From contig JAENYN010000006.1 in assembly GCA_016841765.1 (NCBI GenBank), positions 1 through 64,000 of the forward strand: 64,000 nucleotides of DNA, in the 5' to 3' direction. Under the pieces are notes generated by a model. The model made no database searches and was not told where the DNA came from. It worked only from the letters and a program-made list of their open reading frames with translations. Below are positions 18,573 to 27,395 of this stretch, piece after piece. The position numbers and the translations under genes are program-made. The stretch's first letter is position 1, and each line of letters opens with the position of its first letter. The stretch is from Guptibacillus hwajinpoensis. GTDB lineage: Bacteria; Bacillota; Bacilli; Bacillales; Bacillaceae_O.

Positions 18573-18761
18573 CTATGTACCCAAGTAAGCTGTAACTGAA
18601 ATGCTCCATACGATCAATAAAAAAGACAGCGTCAACCAAAATGTATACTTAGCAGTAGGTTCGTCTCTTTTTACTTTCTTTAAGATTTCTACAAGACTAA
18701 GACAAAAGATAATGGCTAAAACAGGCATTAAGTAAATATTGATGAACAAAAAGATTTCCAT
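18573..18761 (-). CDS. Small two-segment membrane protein, unknown
   Basis: 62 residues: two hydrophobic helices separated by a basic linker (KKVKRDEPTAKY). GGAAGGGG lies 12 bases before the ATG. It reads in the same direction as the membrane gene 31 bases upstream of it and may share a transcript. No family recognised. Confidence 0.5.
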   Translation of the reverse strand: MEIFLFINIYLMPVLAIIFCLSLVEILKKVKRDEPTAKYTFWLTLSFLLIVWSISVTAYLGT

Positions 18762-18791
18762 TAATAAATATACCCCTTCCGAAATAAGAGC

Positions 18792-19091
18792 CTAATTTAA
18801 TAATGACCCCAAAATAAATGGTGCAATAATGAGAATGATAGAAATGAAAACAAGTCTAACGGAAACCTTTTCCGGCAATTTCTTGCCACCCTCTCCCCTA
18901 AACCAACCAGAGAATTGCAACTTGTTTCTATACATTACAAAGAGTAAAACGAGAATTGCCAATGCACCGAGCCACGAATAGGGTTCAGCTGTTTCATTGA
19001 TTTCGTAAATGTTTCCGATCAGTGCCCATCCTATGCCGCCGAGGATTACAAATATAAATATAATACGAAGCAGTTCAAATAATGTTCCCAT
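18792..19091 (-). CDS. Three-segment membrane protein, unknown
   Basis: About 99 residues from the ATG at 19091; AGGTGG lies about 8 bases upstream, which is better than the GTG at 19103. Three membrane helices with a short basic loop (YRNKLQFSGWFRGEGGKKLPEK) after the second. Probably cotranscribed with the next small gene. No family recognised. Confidence 0.55.
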   Translation of the reverse strand: MGTLFELLRIIFIFVILGGIGWALIGNIYEINETAEPYSWLGALAILVLLFVMYRNKLQFSGWFRGEGGKKLPEKVSVRLVFISIILIIAPFILGSLLN

Positions 19092-19179
19092 TCTCGTAGC
19101 CACCTGCCTTTATTTTTTCTTTCCACGTTTAGGTCTGTTTGCTAAAAAACACGAGAAATTCTTACTCCCCTAAATACCG

Positions 19180-19590
19180 TTAAACCGATATCAAACCATT
19201 CTTATCAATCGGCTTGATTTTACTTTTCACACTCCTGTTAAATATGTTTGTTGCTTCAACATTTGGCTTATAATAATCCACAAACCACTTTTCCATAAAC
19301 TGAGCAAAGGATTGAGTTTTATTGAAGGCGATGTTTTTATCTCCATAGTCTTTCTCAATCAGTTATAAGGGATGCTTTTCAATTCCTTCATCTAATATGT
19401 CTTCAGATGATGGAAACTCCTTTAACGTTAAGAGTGATACTAAGCCCCAAGAGATAATTAAAAATCATTTTTGAGGTTTAAGAATATACGCGGGAAAATG
19501 AACCTTCCCTTTATTGGTGATCCGACACGATTCTATTGTTTTTGTTTTTTCTGGTTTTACAAAGAAAAAGTAGTTGACGATTAAAGTTAA
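19180..19590 (-). pseudogene. Decayed ORF with two in-frame stops
   Basis: One minus-strand frame stays protein-like for about 130 codons but is cut by TGA at 19465-19467 and TAA at 19363-19365, ending at TAA 19180-19182. Readable parts include RITNKGKVHFPAYILKPQ, EDILDEGIEKHPL and SFAQFMEKWFVDYYKPNVEA. The last part resembles, weakly, the N-terminal SAM-like domain of phage-type integrases. No start codon with a ribosome site is seen, so the 5' limit is approximate. The original function is uncertain. Confidence 0.4.
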
Positions 19591-19671
19591 CTTATGATAA
19601 AATTAAAAATTTGATAAAAAATAATATATATGTTAAGGTTAAGAAGGTTACCATATACGGAGGTGGATTAT

Positions 19672-20133
19672 TTGTTTCAAATTGGCGAAAACATTATTTA
19701 TCCAATGCACGGAGCAGGTATAATTAAAGCCATAGAAGAAAAAGAAATCTCAGGAAAAAAACAACAGTATTATGTCATAAAAATGTTAATCGGTAATATG
19801 CAAGTCATGATTCCTACGGGTAAAATATTGAGTTCGAGTATACGCCCTGTTACTGACATAATTGCATTAAAACACATCATACACATTTTTCAGCATGGAG
19901 AATCAGATAGATTACTGCCGTGGAAACAAAGGTATAAAGTGAACACGGACAAAATAAAAACGGGTAAAATACAAGAATGTGCTGAAGTTGTACGCGATTT
20001 AATGCGTATGAACAAAGAAAAAGTACTTAATACAAGCGAAAAAAAAATGTTAGATAACGCACATGAATTTTTGATTAGTGAACTGGGATGCATTAAAGGG
20101 ATTACTGAAAATCAAATAAAAAGTTTTCGTTAA
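19672..20133 (+). CDS. CarD-family transcription regulator (YdeB-like)
   Basis: The TTG at 19672 (MFQIGENIIYPMHGAG) follows GGAGGTGG at ideal distance, giving 153 residues, the size of B. subtilis YdeB. The N-terminal CarD/CdnL RNA polymerase-interacting domain is clear (FQIGENIIYPMHGAGIIKAI, KMLIGNMQVMIPTGK), followed by the helical C-terminal domain. CarD proteins bind the RNAP beta subunit and modulate open complex stability. The extended frame back to 19630 lacks a ribosome site. Confidence 0.85.
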   Translation: MFQIGENIIYPMHGAGIIKAIEEKEISGKKQQYYVIKMLIGNMQVMIPTGKILSSSIRPVTDIIALKHIIHIFQHGESDRLLPWKQRYKVNTDKIKTGKIQECAEVVRDLMRMNKEKVLNTSEKKMLDNAHEFLISELGCIKGITENQIKSFR

Positions 20134-20650
20134 GGTTAATTTAAGATAACGTATGACATCTCCCGAAAACATCCTAATTTTTTGGAAATATGTTTATTAT
20201 TAGAAGTAAATCTTTTCAAAGACATTCAACTTCTCCAACTCACCTTTAGAGCATTAACCTCTTTTGTTATTTCTACAATCTGATCCATTTTTATTATTTA
20301 AATTTCTTTTACGTTTGAAGTTTCATCAAATAACTCGATAAAATAGGCACTTGATTTTTGCAATCCTGATTCACACTGGCACGGACAAGGAGCCGTAAGG
20401 ATGAAAGAGAGGTAGGGCTTTCATTGTTTTAGGGTATACAATTTATTATTCAAGTCATTATTTCTAGAAAAAAAACAATCAATCTCACCTCTATCTTTAA
20501 GAATTTTTTACATCTACTGAGACAGTGAATAGTAATTGTTTATCTTCTTTACGTAAAAGAGAAAAACGAATTGGTAACACCATATGGTCAACCACAAAAA
20601 TGGTTTCCAGATCAGGAAACCATTTTTTATTGAATATTATACAGAGGACA
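20134..20650. other. Intergenic region with orphan hairpin
   Basis: 517 bases without a supported gene between CarD and cspC. The only clear structure is the hairpin at 20596-20627. A stretch near 20380-20430 reads as a short minus-strand frame (LPLFHPYGSLSVPV) without a start. Confidence 0.5.
20596..20627. terminator. Strong orphan hairpin, terminator-like on both strands
   Basis: AAAAATGGTTTCC pairs perfectly with GGAAACCATTTTT (13 bp, 6-base loop). It is about 460 bases from the end of the CarD gene, so it may end an unannotated transcript. Confidence 0.7.
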
Positions 20651-20680
20651 TAAAAAAACAGGCCCTATATAAAGAGCCTG
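20651..20680 (-). terminator. Terminator of cspC
   Basis: On the minus strand CAGGCTCT pairs with AGGGCCTG over a 6-base loop, followed by TTTTTTTA. Confidence 0.8.
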
Positions 20681-20700
20681 ATTGTATATACGATTTAAGA

Positions 20701-21217
<517 letters not shown>

Positions 21218-21613
21218 CTAAGGAGCCACAAGTTCGACCTTTATCCTATCTGGATCCTCAAAATAAACCGCATAGTGGTCATCTCCACCGGCATACGGAT
21301 GTTTTTCAGGATAAAGGATGGGAATTCCTCTTTGCTTTAACTTCAGAGTCATCTCATCTACCTCCTGGCATGTAGCTGCATGAAATGCTAAATGATTAAG
21401 CCCTGTTCGGCACCTGTGATACGGAATGTCCAGAAACCTTTCGTTTGCTTGGACAAATACTATGTATGTTTCCCCTATTTTCCAACTTTGTCCATGTTCC
21501 CATTTTTGAAAAGAGGTGTACCCCAGTTCTTCTAGAAACCAACTCCAAAAATCTACGGCCTTTACTAAATCAGAGACATAGATTTCTATATGATGAAGCA
21601 GTCCTTTTGGCAA
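21218..21613 (-). CDS. VOC-family protein, glyoxalase-like
   Basis: 131 residues from a TTG at 21613 with GGAGGA upstream. The fold starts with LLHHIEIYVSDLVKAVDFWSWFL and ends VYFEDPDRIKVELVAP; His8, the His in GLNHLAFHA and the Glu in KVELV are the expected metal ligands. Such proteins include dioxygenases and fosfomycin-type resistance enzymes, but no specific match is clear. Confidence 0.8.
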   Translation of the reverse strand: MPKGLLHHIEIYVSDLVKAVDFWSWFLEELGYTSFQKWEHGQSWKIGETYIVFVQANERFLDIPYHRCRTGLNHLAFHAATCQEVDEMTLKLKQRGIPILYPEKHPYAGGDDHYAVYFEDPDRIKVELVAP

Positions 21614-21665
21614 ATAGCATTCCTCCTGATTGATATGTATAGCCCCTGTATGTTAAAGATATAGT

Positions 21666-22193
21666 TTAATTTCCAGGTGACCGGCGTTCATTATCATCTT
21701 CTAACAATAGACTATTCAACTTTTTAATTTCTTTTAACTGGTCATCAAGTTCATTTGAGTTGAAGCTTATATCTTTTACCTTGCTTATAGAATCTGAGAT
21801 TTCTTGTATGTTGGGAACTGATGGTGACTCGCCCTCAATTATTTGTTCTTTTAATAAACGACTGTGTTGACTAAGGCTCTTATATAAAGCATAAATCTCA
21901 CTTTCCTGTTCTTCTGATAACACTTGTTTTATTTCGTTTAACCTTAGAAAGTAGAGGTTGTTTTGTATTGAGTAAGCATCTAACATCCCCTCAACTACAC
22001 GGAGGTCTTCCCCTTCTATGATTCGCTTTAATATCATCTCGTATTGAAACAGAGTTTCGGAATGGTGGTGTTCTAATGACTCCATAACAATCTGGTTAAT
22101 TTGTTTTTCCTGTCTGTTTTGTTCCGTCTTTTCAGAAGAGCACGCTGTTAGACTAAAAAATAGTGCCACAAAGATCAAAATGTACTTTCTCAT
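21666..22193 (-). CDS. Lipoprotein, unknown function
   Basis: The ATG at 22193 is preceded by AAGGAGG. The product of 175 residues has a lipoprotein signal: MRKYILIFVALFFSLTACSS, with the lipobox LTAC, so Cys18 should be acylated. The mature part is highly charged and helical, with repeated Glu, Gln and Lys, probably a helical bundle outside the membrane. It has no domain that I recognise. It heads a row of small membrane protein genes reading the same way. Confidence 0.7.
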   Translation of the reverse strand: MRKYILIFVALFFSLTACSSEKTEQNRQEKQINQIVMESLEHHHSETLFQYEMILKRIIEGEDLRVVEGMLDAYSIQNNLYFLRLNEIKQVLSEEQESEIYALYKSLSQHSRLLKEQIIEGESPSVPNIQEISDSISKVKDISFNSNELDDQLKEIKKLNSLLLEDDNERRSPGN

Positions 22194-22250
22194 TTTTTCC
22201 TCCTTAAGCAAAACAGAGTTCAGTAGATTTTCACAAAGTGTTCTCTTCTC

Positions 22251-22544
22251 TTATTTCAATTTGATTGTTTTAAAAAAATACCAGAAAGAAATAAGCAACG
22301 TTAATACAATTGTGCCCCCAACTACATAAACTCCGTCCCAATCATGTGATCCGCCTGTCATGACCCATACCTGAGATATAATTAAAAATAGAGATAATAC
22401 CATCATTAAACCCATTACAAGCATTTTGGAATTCCGGATGATGTCTTCTTTTATTATATGGTTTTGACCCTGATTAACTTTAGCTAATTTTTTGACTGAG
22501 TAAAATAAAAGAAACCACCCCATAAAAAAGAAAATAAAGGACAC
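22251..22544 (-). CDS. Three-segment membrane protein, unknown
   Basis: 97 residues from a GTG at 22544, with GGAGGAGATA immediately upstream. The protein has an N-terminal membrane helix, a polar linker (NQGQNHIIKEDIIRNSK) and two further helices. It belongs to the cluster of small membrane proteins at 22.2-23.1 kb. No family recognised. Confidence 0.6.
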   Translation of the reverse strand: MSFIFFFMGWFLLFYSVKKLAKVNQGQNHIIKEDIIRNSKMLVMGLMMVLSLFLIISQVWVMTGGSHDWDGVYVVGGTIVLTLLISFWYFFKTIKLK

Positions 22545-22595
22545 ACTATCTCCTCCATAAATCCAGTGCTATTTACTCTTCAACTTTTATGATGA

Positions 22596-22775
22596 TCACT
22601 TGGATTTATTATTTTGCTTTCTAATTAAGTAGGTTACTGTGTAGTACCATATCCAAAACACTAATGGTGTCAGGATTGCGAATGCTTTTGTTTCTTTAGG
22701 TAAAATGACTGCCAGAAACATTCCGACCAACAGAAATGGGAACATTGATATCCAATAAAACTTTGATTTAACCAT
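22596..22775 (-). CDS. Two-segment membrane protein (59 aa), unknown
   Basis: The ATG at 22775 follows AAAGGAGATC and is preferred to an earlier start at 22811. Two helices make up nearly the whole protein, with a basic C terminus (RKQNNKSK). Same cluster as its neighbours. Confidence 0.6.
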   Translation of the reverse strand: MVKSKFYWISMFPFLLVGMFLAVILPKETKAFAILTPLVFWIWYYTVTYLIRKQNNKSK

Positions 22776-22857
22776 AAATTGATCTCCTTTCGAAGACATT
22801 AAAAGCAACAACAGATTCCGTGGTCTGTGAAAGATGGTAGACTATTTCATCTCCCTT

Positions 22858-23136
22858 CTATTGGCCACTCTCCTTTTTCATCCGTATCATTACATTAAAT
22901 ATAAATGAAATGAAAAACGAAAAAACTATTGATCCTAAAAAAATCTTCCAAAATGGAAAATTTACGTAATTTCCGAAAAGCAGCAATAAAATAAACGGTA
23001 TGCCGAACCACTTTGATTGAAATAACTCATTATGTCCCTTCCTGCCTGCCACCGATTTTCTTGCAGTTAAAAGTGGCGCGAAAATCAAGAAAGAAATAAT
23101 CAGAGTCAATATAACACTTTGAAAATCAAGGTACAT
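22858..23136 (-). CDS. Three-segment membrane protein (92 aa), unknown
   Basis: The ATG at 23136 follows GGAGTGG and is preferred to an upstream in-frame start at 23157. Three helices with one basic loop (TARKSVAGRKGHNE). First gene of the row that runs to the lipoprotein at 21666; spacing of 40-80 bases between them allows one transcript. Confidence 0.6.
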   Translation of the reverse strand: MYLDFQSVILTLIISFLIFAPLLTARKSVAGRKGHNELFQSKWFGIPFILLLLFGNYVNFPFWKIFLGSIVFSFFISFIFNVMIRMKKESGQ

Positions 23137-23501
23137 GAGACCACTCCGTATCTGCAAATCTTATCTTCCTTTCCATTTCCATATAACAAATCTAATAGTC
23201 ATTTCTTGAAAGTATGATAAGAACGATTACCAAATAAAGGCTTGAACTAAAATTACATCAAGCTTGTCTAGATGAATGCATTAATAACCCAAATTAATTA
23301 ATAGTTGCGGGAGCATGTATGTATAACTTCCTTTAACTTACATCAAATACCTTTCCAAGCATTATTTTTAGTATAAACTTGATGAAAAAGGTATGCATTT
23401 ATATAATTGGCTAAGTTGGGCAAGAGAATTATAAGAATACTCCTTTTTAATGGACCATTCATGCATATCTATAAAAATAGTTATATTTTGGAGGGTCAAC
23501 T
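23137..23501. other. Divergent intergenic region
   Basis: 365 AT-rich bases between the small membrane gene and the regulator at 23502. No clear PlcR-box palindrome or gene was found by eye. Confidence 0.4.
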
Positions 23502-24362
23502 GTGAATATCGGAGACAGAGTGAAAACGCTAAGAACGGAATTGGGACTTTCGCAAAAACAACTGGCAGAGGGAGTCTGCAGCCAGGCGGCCATCAGTAAG
23601 ATGGAAAATCAAAATTTCATTCCTTCCGCTGATATTTTATATAAACTATCCCAAAAAATGGGCGTGCCGATTTCTTATCTTTTGGAGTTGTCTGTTGATG
23701 AAAGAGTGGATTATGTGAAGGAAGTAAACCATCAGCTCACAAAGTTGTTTGAAATAAGGGATTACCAAGCGGCTCTTGAAATGATTATAGCCGAGTGGAA
23801 AAACCCGACATTTAAAAACACCCGCTTTAAGCGTACGCTGCTCTGGAGAAGAGGGGTTTGTATCTACTACATTGAAAATGATGCTGAAGCTGCCATAAAG
23901 TATATCAATGAAGCATTAAAGCTGTCGGAAACCACCTCATTTACATATGACCTTATGGATATTGAGTTTTTATTAAGTAAAGCCACCATATATTCAAGTG
24001 AGAAAGCGTATGATGAGTCGTTGAATCTTTTCAAGAAAGTTTTTAGTTATCTTAGGAAAAACCAATTTATCCAAAGCAGTTTCCTTTTAGCGAAAGCCTA
24101 CTATAATTATGGATTAACGTTAAGGAGAAGTGGAAAATACGCGGAAGCCCTTTTAGTGTTCAACAAAGGAATCGCACATTGCCGTGATCAGTATATCCTC
24201 TATTCGCTTGGTGATAGCTATTTTTACTCAGCCCTTACATACGTAGATTTAAACAACCCTTCAAGGGCCAGAGATTACTATAATCAAGCGAAAATGGTAT
24301 ACACAATCATGGGCAATACAAAAATGGTGGATGTGACCGAGGGGCAGATAGCGGGACTGTAA
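23502..24362 (+). CDS. RNPP-type regulator: HTH plus TPR (PlcR/NprR-like)
   Basis: 286 residues from a GTG at 23502 after GGAGGG. The XRE helix-turn-helix lies at residues 4-60 (LRTELGLSQKQLAEGVCSQ, then AISKMENQNFIPSADIL). The rest is a row of TPR-like helix pairs (EAAIKYINEALKLSE, YDESLNLFKKVFSYL, YAEALLVFNKGIAHC). This is the architecture of PlcR, NprR and Rap-family quorum receptors, which bind a short secreted peptide. No pro-peptide gene is seen on either side, so it may respond to a distant peptide or none. The row of small membrane proteins and lipoprotein is divergent from it. Confidence 0.8.
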   Translation: MNIGDRVKTLRTELGLSQKQLAEGVCSQAAISKMENQNFIPSADILYKLSQKMGVPISYLLELSVDERVDYVKEVNHQLTKLFEIRDYQAALEMIIAEWKNPTFKNTRFKRTLLWRRGVCIYYIENDAEAAIKYINEALKLSETTSFTYDLMDIEFLLSKATIYSSEKAYDESLNLFKKVFSYLRKNQFIQSSFLLAKAYYNYGLTLRRSGKYAEALLVFNKGIAHCRDQYILYSLGDSYFYSALTYVDLNNPSRARDYYNQAKMVYTIMGNTKMVDVTEGQIAGL

Positions 24363-24476
24363 AAGCGTTGAATGAGCTCCCAGTAACAATCAGGATACCT
24401 ACTAATGAACTTCCGTTGAGTTCGAAAATCCCCTTTTACATAACAATAAAAAGAGATGTTGTCATACCCTAAGACA

Positions 24477-24512
24477 AAATAAAAAGACCACTTCCGAAAA
24501 AGTGATCTTTTA
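24477..24512. terminator. Terminator between regulator and tRNA
   Basis: AAAAGACCACTT pairs with AAGTGATCTTTT with one mismatch; it could end both the regulator (+) and the tRNA transcript (-). Confidence 0.65.
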
Positions 24513-24557
24513 CTGGAAACCCTCGTTCCAAAGGGTTTCTCCGGGTTTGGCACCCAA

Positions 24558-24630
24558 TGATTCCGACTGGGCTCGAACCAGCGACCTCTACCCTGTCAAG
24601 GTAGCGCTCTCCCAGCTGAGCTACGGAATC
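24558..24630 (-). tRNA. tRNA-Val (GAC)
   Basis: A 73-nt cloverleaf: acceptor stem GATTCCG with CGGAATC, D arm with AGCTCAGCTGGGAGAGC, anticodon stem CTACC/GGTAG around loop TTGACAG giving anticodon GAC at 24595-24597, and T arm GGTTCGAGCC. The 3' CCA is not encoded. It marks the right edge of the AT-rich stretch. Confidence 0.95.
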
Positions 24631-24799
24631 ATGATAGAATTGTACTTGCAAGCCGATTAGCTGGGAACTTATCGACAAGTAATAATATATCAGGAAAGCA
24701 GATCGATTGTCAACATGATTTTTCATTTTAATTTATTTGGACTTAGACGTCCTATACTCTTTGTTCTCTTTGTATTAATTGGATGGTGTTTCGAAGTAA

Positions 24800-24825
24800 A
24801 ATTGCCTGGCAATTGCCAGGCAATT
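24800..24825. repeat. CAATTG-centred palindrome, copy 1
   Basis: A perfect 26-bp palindrome with core GCCTGGCAATTGCCAGGC. It lies about 135 bases upstream of arcA, in its 5' region. Confidence 0.9.
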
Positions 24826-24960
24826 CCCATGCATTTTTTCACAATTCCGCCTTTTCGGCTCGCAGGTTTCTTTCCCTTCATTTTAAGGGAATTAGTAAGT
24901 GAAGGTTATTGGGCTAAAACGTTCAGACATACAGGTATTCATATGGAAGGAGACCAATTT

Positions 24961-26211
24961 ATGAGGAACGGACCATTACATATTACGTCTGAGATCGGCA
25001 GGCTTGAGAAGGTTGTGCTGCAGCGGCCGGGGGCGGAGCTTGAGAATTTGACGCCGGAGTATTTGCATAAGCTGTTGTTTGATGATATTCCGAATTTGCC
25101 GGCTGTACAAAAAGAACATGATGAGTTTGCCAGGGCGCTTGAGAATCATGGGACCGAGGTGCTCTATCTTGAGGATTTGGCTGCCGGTGCCCTTCAAGAT
25201 GAACAAGTGCGGGTGCAATTTGTAGATGAGTTTTTGGAGCTGCCGAGGAAAACGAATGTCAATGAAGAGTCTGTGTTTGTCAGTTTGAAAGAGTACTTGC
25301 TTAAGAAGTCCCCTGATGAGATGGTCCGGGACATGATAAACGGGATTCGGATTGACGAAGCCGAGGTCCGGAAAACGCATAAGCTGTACGATTTGTTGGA
25401 GGATCACTACCCTTTTTATCTTGATCCGCTCACGAACCTGTATTTCACACGCGATCCCGCTGCCGTTATCGGCAACGGCATTTCAGTTAATCACATGACA
25501 CAGGAGGCGCGCCGTAACGAGCCGCTTTTCATGAAATATATCATTAGTCATCATCCGGATTTTGACGCGCATGATATTCCGTTTTTATATGATGTGGACC
25601 AGCCATTTTTCATGGAGGGCGGCGACCAGCTTGTTCTTAGTGACGAGGTCCTTGCTATCGGGATCAGTGCCCGTACAAGTGCGCATGCAGTCGAGATGCT
25701 TGCCGGAAAACTTTTTGATAAGACCTATGGCTTTAAAAAAGTGATGGCAGTTGAAATCACGAAGAAGCGTGCCTTCATGCACCTTGATACAGTGTTTACG
25801 CAGATCGATCATAACAAGTTCACGATTCATCCGGAAATTGAGGGTGAAGGCGGGGAAATGCGGATCTTCATTCTTGAACAGGGTGAGAATGGCGAAATCA
25901 AGATTGAAAGGCGCTGCAATCTGCTGGAAACGCTGAAGGATTTGCTCGGCATCAATGATATCGAACTGATTCCATGCGGCGGCAATGACCCGATCGCTTC
26001 CGCGCGCGAGCAATGGAATGACGGCTCGAATACACTGGCTATTTCCCCCGGTGTCGTTGTGACGTATGACCGCAACTATGTCACCAATAAAGTGCTGAAG
26101 GAGCACGGTGTCGAAGTCATCGAGGTGCCGAGTTCGGAGCTGTCACGCGGCCGCGGGGGCCCGCGCTGCATGAGCATGCCGATTGTCCGGAAGGATCCGC
26201 GGGCCGAGTGA
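24961..26211 (+). CDS. arcA: Arginine deiminase
   Basis: 416 residues from the ATG at 24961, which follows GGAAGGAGACC; the open frame extends upstream through the palindrome but has no conserved sequence there. Guanidino-group-modifying enzyme motifs are present: FTRDP (162-166), EGGD (219-222), MHLDT with His274, and the nucleophile Cys403 in GGPRCMSMP. It converts arginine to citrulline and ammonia, the first step of the ADI pathway. Unusually for bacilli, no arcB, arcC or arcD is adjacent; a terminator follows directly and the gene appears monocistronic. Confidence 0.95.
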   Translation: MRNGPLHITSEIGRLEKVVLQRPGAELENLTPEYLHKLLFDDIPNLPAVQKEHDEFARALENHGTEVLYLEDLAAGALQDEQVRVQFVDEFLELPRKTNVNEESVFVSLKEYLLKKSPDEMVRDMINGIRIDEAEVRKTHKLYDLLEDHYPFYLDPLTNLYFTRDPAAVIGNGISVNHMTQEARRNEPLFMKYIISHHPDFDAHDIPFLYDVDQPFFMEGGDQLVLSDEVLAIGISARTSAHAVEMLAGKLFDKTYGFKKVMAVEITKKRAFMHLDTVFTQIDHNKFTIHPEIEGEGGEMRIFILEQGENGEIKIERRCNLLETLKDLLGINDIELIPCGGNDPIASAREQWNDGSNTLAISPGVVVTYDRNYVTNKVLKEHGVEVIEVPSSELSRGRGGPRCMSMPIVRKDPRAE

Positions 26212-26224
26212 CCACAATCAAGAT

Positions 26225-26256
26225 AAAAAAGTCTGTCTGCAACGGCAGGCTTTTTT
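26225..26256 (+). terminator. Terminator of arcA
   Basis: AAAAAAGTCTGTC pairs with GGCAGGCTTTTTT through G-T pairs, with a 6-base loop. Confidence 0.8.
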
Positions 26257-26345
26257 CATTTCTGGAGAATGTTAGGAACTAGTGCATGTTATGATAGTGA
26301 TGAACCATACATGGAAGATATTACTGTACAGGAAGAAGGGATTCA

Positions 26346-27035
26346 ATGGCACATTTCGATCCGTATGCAAATGAATATGATGCATGGTACAATACCCCGC
26401 TCGGACAATATGCCGATGATGTTGAGAAGGTTCTTATCAAAGATCTCGCTCAGCCTAATGAAGGCGAACATGCCCTTGATATCGGTTCCGGAACAGGAAA
26501 TTATTCAATCTGGCTGGCGGAAAGGGGCCTGGATGTGACGGCGCTTGACCAGTCTGATGAAATGACGAAGATTGCGAAAAAAAAGGCGTATGCACGCGGG
26601 TTGACGATTGACTTTCTCCTGGGACACGCTGAAGATCTTCCGTTTGATGATAATTCGTTCGACCTTATCACTTCCGTTACGGCGGTCGAGTTCATGGATG
26701 ACCCTTCAACCGTTTTGAAGGAAGCAATGCGGGTGCTGAAGCCGGGGGGACGGCTTGTCATCGGCCTGCTGACGCTCGACAGCCCGTGGGGTGAAATGTA
26801 CCGGCAGAGTGTTGCCGCCGACCCTGACAGCCTGTTTGCAAAGGCTCATCTTTATAAAGAAGAAGAACTGAAGGATTTGCTTCCGCAGGAATTCACGCTG
26901 AAAAAAGGGTTATATTTTCCGCCGCAGCAGGAATTCGATGCAGAAGAAGCGGCCAGGATCGAAAAAGAAAATCAGGAAAAACAGGCGGACCGGGCTGGAT
27001 TTTTCGCCGTCCGCTGGATAAAGGAGGATAACTGA
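26346..27035 (+). CDS. SAM-dependent methyltransferase (class I)
   Basis: 229 residues. The SAM-binding motif I is ALDIGSGTGNYS (43-54), with the acidic residue at the end of the second strand (TALDQS), and motif post-I LPFDDNSFDLI, as in the UbiE/Methyltransf_11 family. No DNA- or rRNA-specific domain is seen. The ATG of the next gene overlaps the TGA, so the two are translationally coupled. Substrate unknown. Confidence 0.85.
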   Translation: MAHFDPYANEYDAWYNTPLGQYADDVEKVLIKDLAQPNEGEHALDIGSGTGNYSIWLAERGLDVTALDQSDEMTKIAKKKAYARGLTIDFLLGHAEDLPFDDNSFDLITSVTAVEFMDDPSTVLKEAMRVLKPGGRLVIGLLTLDSPWGEMYRQSVAADPDSLFAKAHLYKEEELKDLLPQEFTLKKGLYFPPQQEFDAEEAARIEKENQEKQADRAGFFAVRWIKEDN

Positions 27036-27286
27036 TGATTTCTTGCCAGCTCTCCCTTTATCCGCTCGGTACGGAGTCTTATGATGATGTTGTCTCCCGG
27101 GCGGTGGAACATATTTTGCCGCTGAAGGATGAAGGCCTCACCATCGAGGTCGGCAGCATGAGTTCTGTCGTCAAAGGGCCCGATGATGTTGTCTGGAAAG
27201 CGGTCCGGACTCTTTTTGATGCGGCAAAAGATGAGAAAGTCGTATTGAACACGACGTTTTCGAATGAATGCGGCTGTGATTTATGA
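27035..27286 (+). CDS. Thiamine-binding protein, MTH1187/YkoF-like
   Basis: 83 residues with the ferredoxin-like fold signature of the YkoF/MTH1187 group: ISCQLSLYPLG, then EVGSMSSVVKGPDDVVW. Members bind thiamine or its pyrimidine precursor. It overlaps the methyltransferase stop codon by one base and has its own terminator. Pairing with a methyltransferase is not one I know to be described. Confidence 0.75.
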   Translation: MISCQLSLYPLGTESYDDVVSRAVEHILPLKDEGLTIEVGSMSSVVKGPDDVVWKAVRTLFDAAKDEKVVLNTTFSNECGCDL

Positions 27287-27292
27287 CCCCTT

Positions 27293-27327
27293 CCCTTCTG
27301 GCTGTTATTGGCCGGAAGGGATTTTTG
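27293..27327 (+). terminator. Terminator of the methyltransferase pair
   Basis: CCTTCTGGC pairs with GCCGGAAGG, with following ATTTTTGT. Confidence 0.75.
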
Positions 27328-27395
27328 TGTAACTTCTTCCCGCTTCTATTCGTAATAGAAGTTACAGAGAAAATGATTAAAAGGAGTTTTTGGGG

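Noticed and set aside
16004-19200. Attachment-site copy of the tRNA-Val 3' end at the left of the AT-rich block
   Set aside because: I searched by eye for GGTTCGAGCCCAGTCGGAATC or part of it and found none.
24715-24960. In-frame extension of arcA through the palindrome copy
   Set aside because: No ribosome site upstream; the ATG at 24961 has one, and the extension encodes the palindrome ([11 protein letters not shown]-like), not conserved protein.
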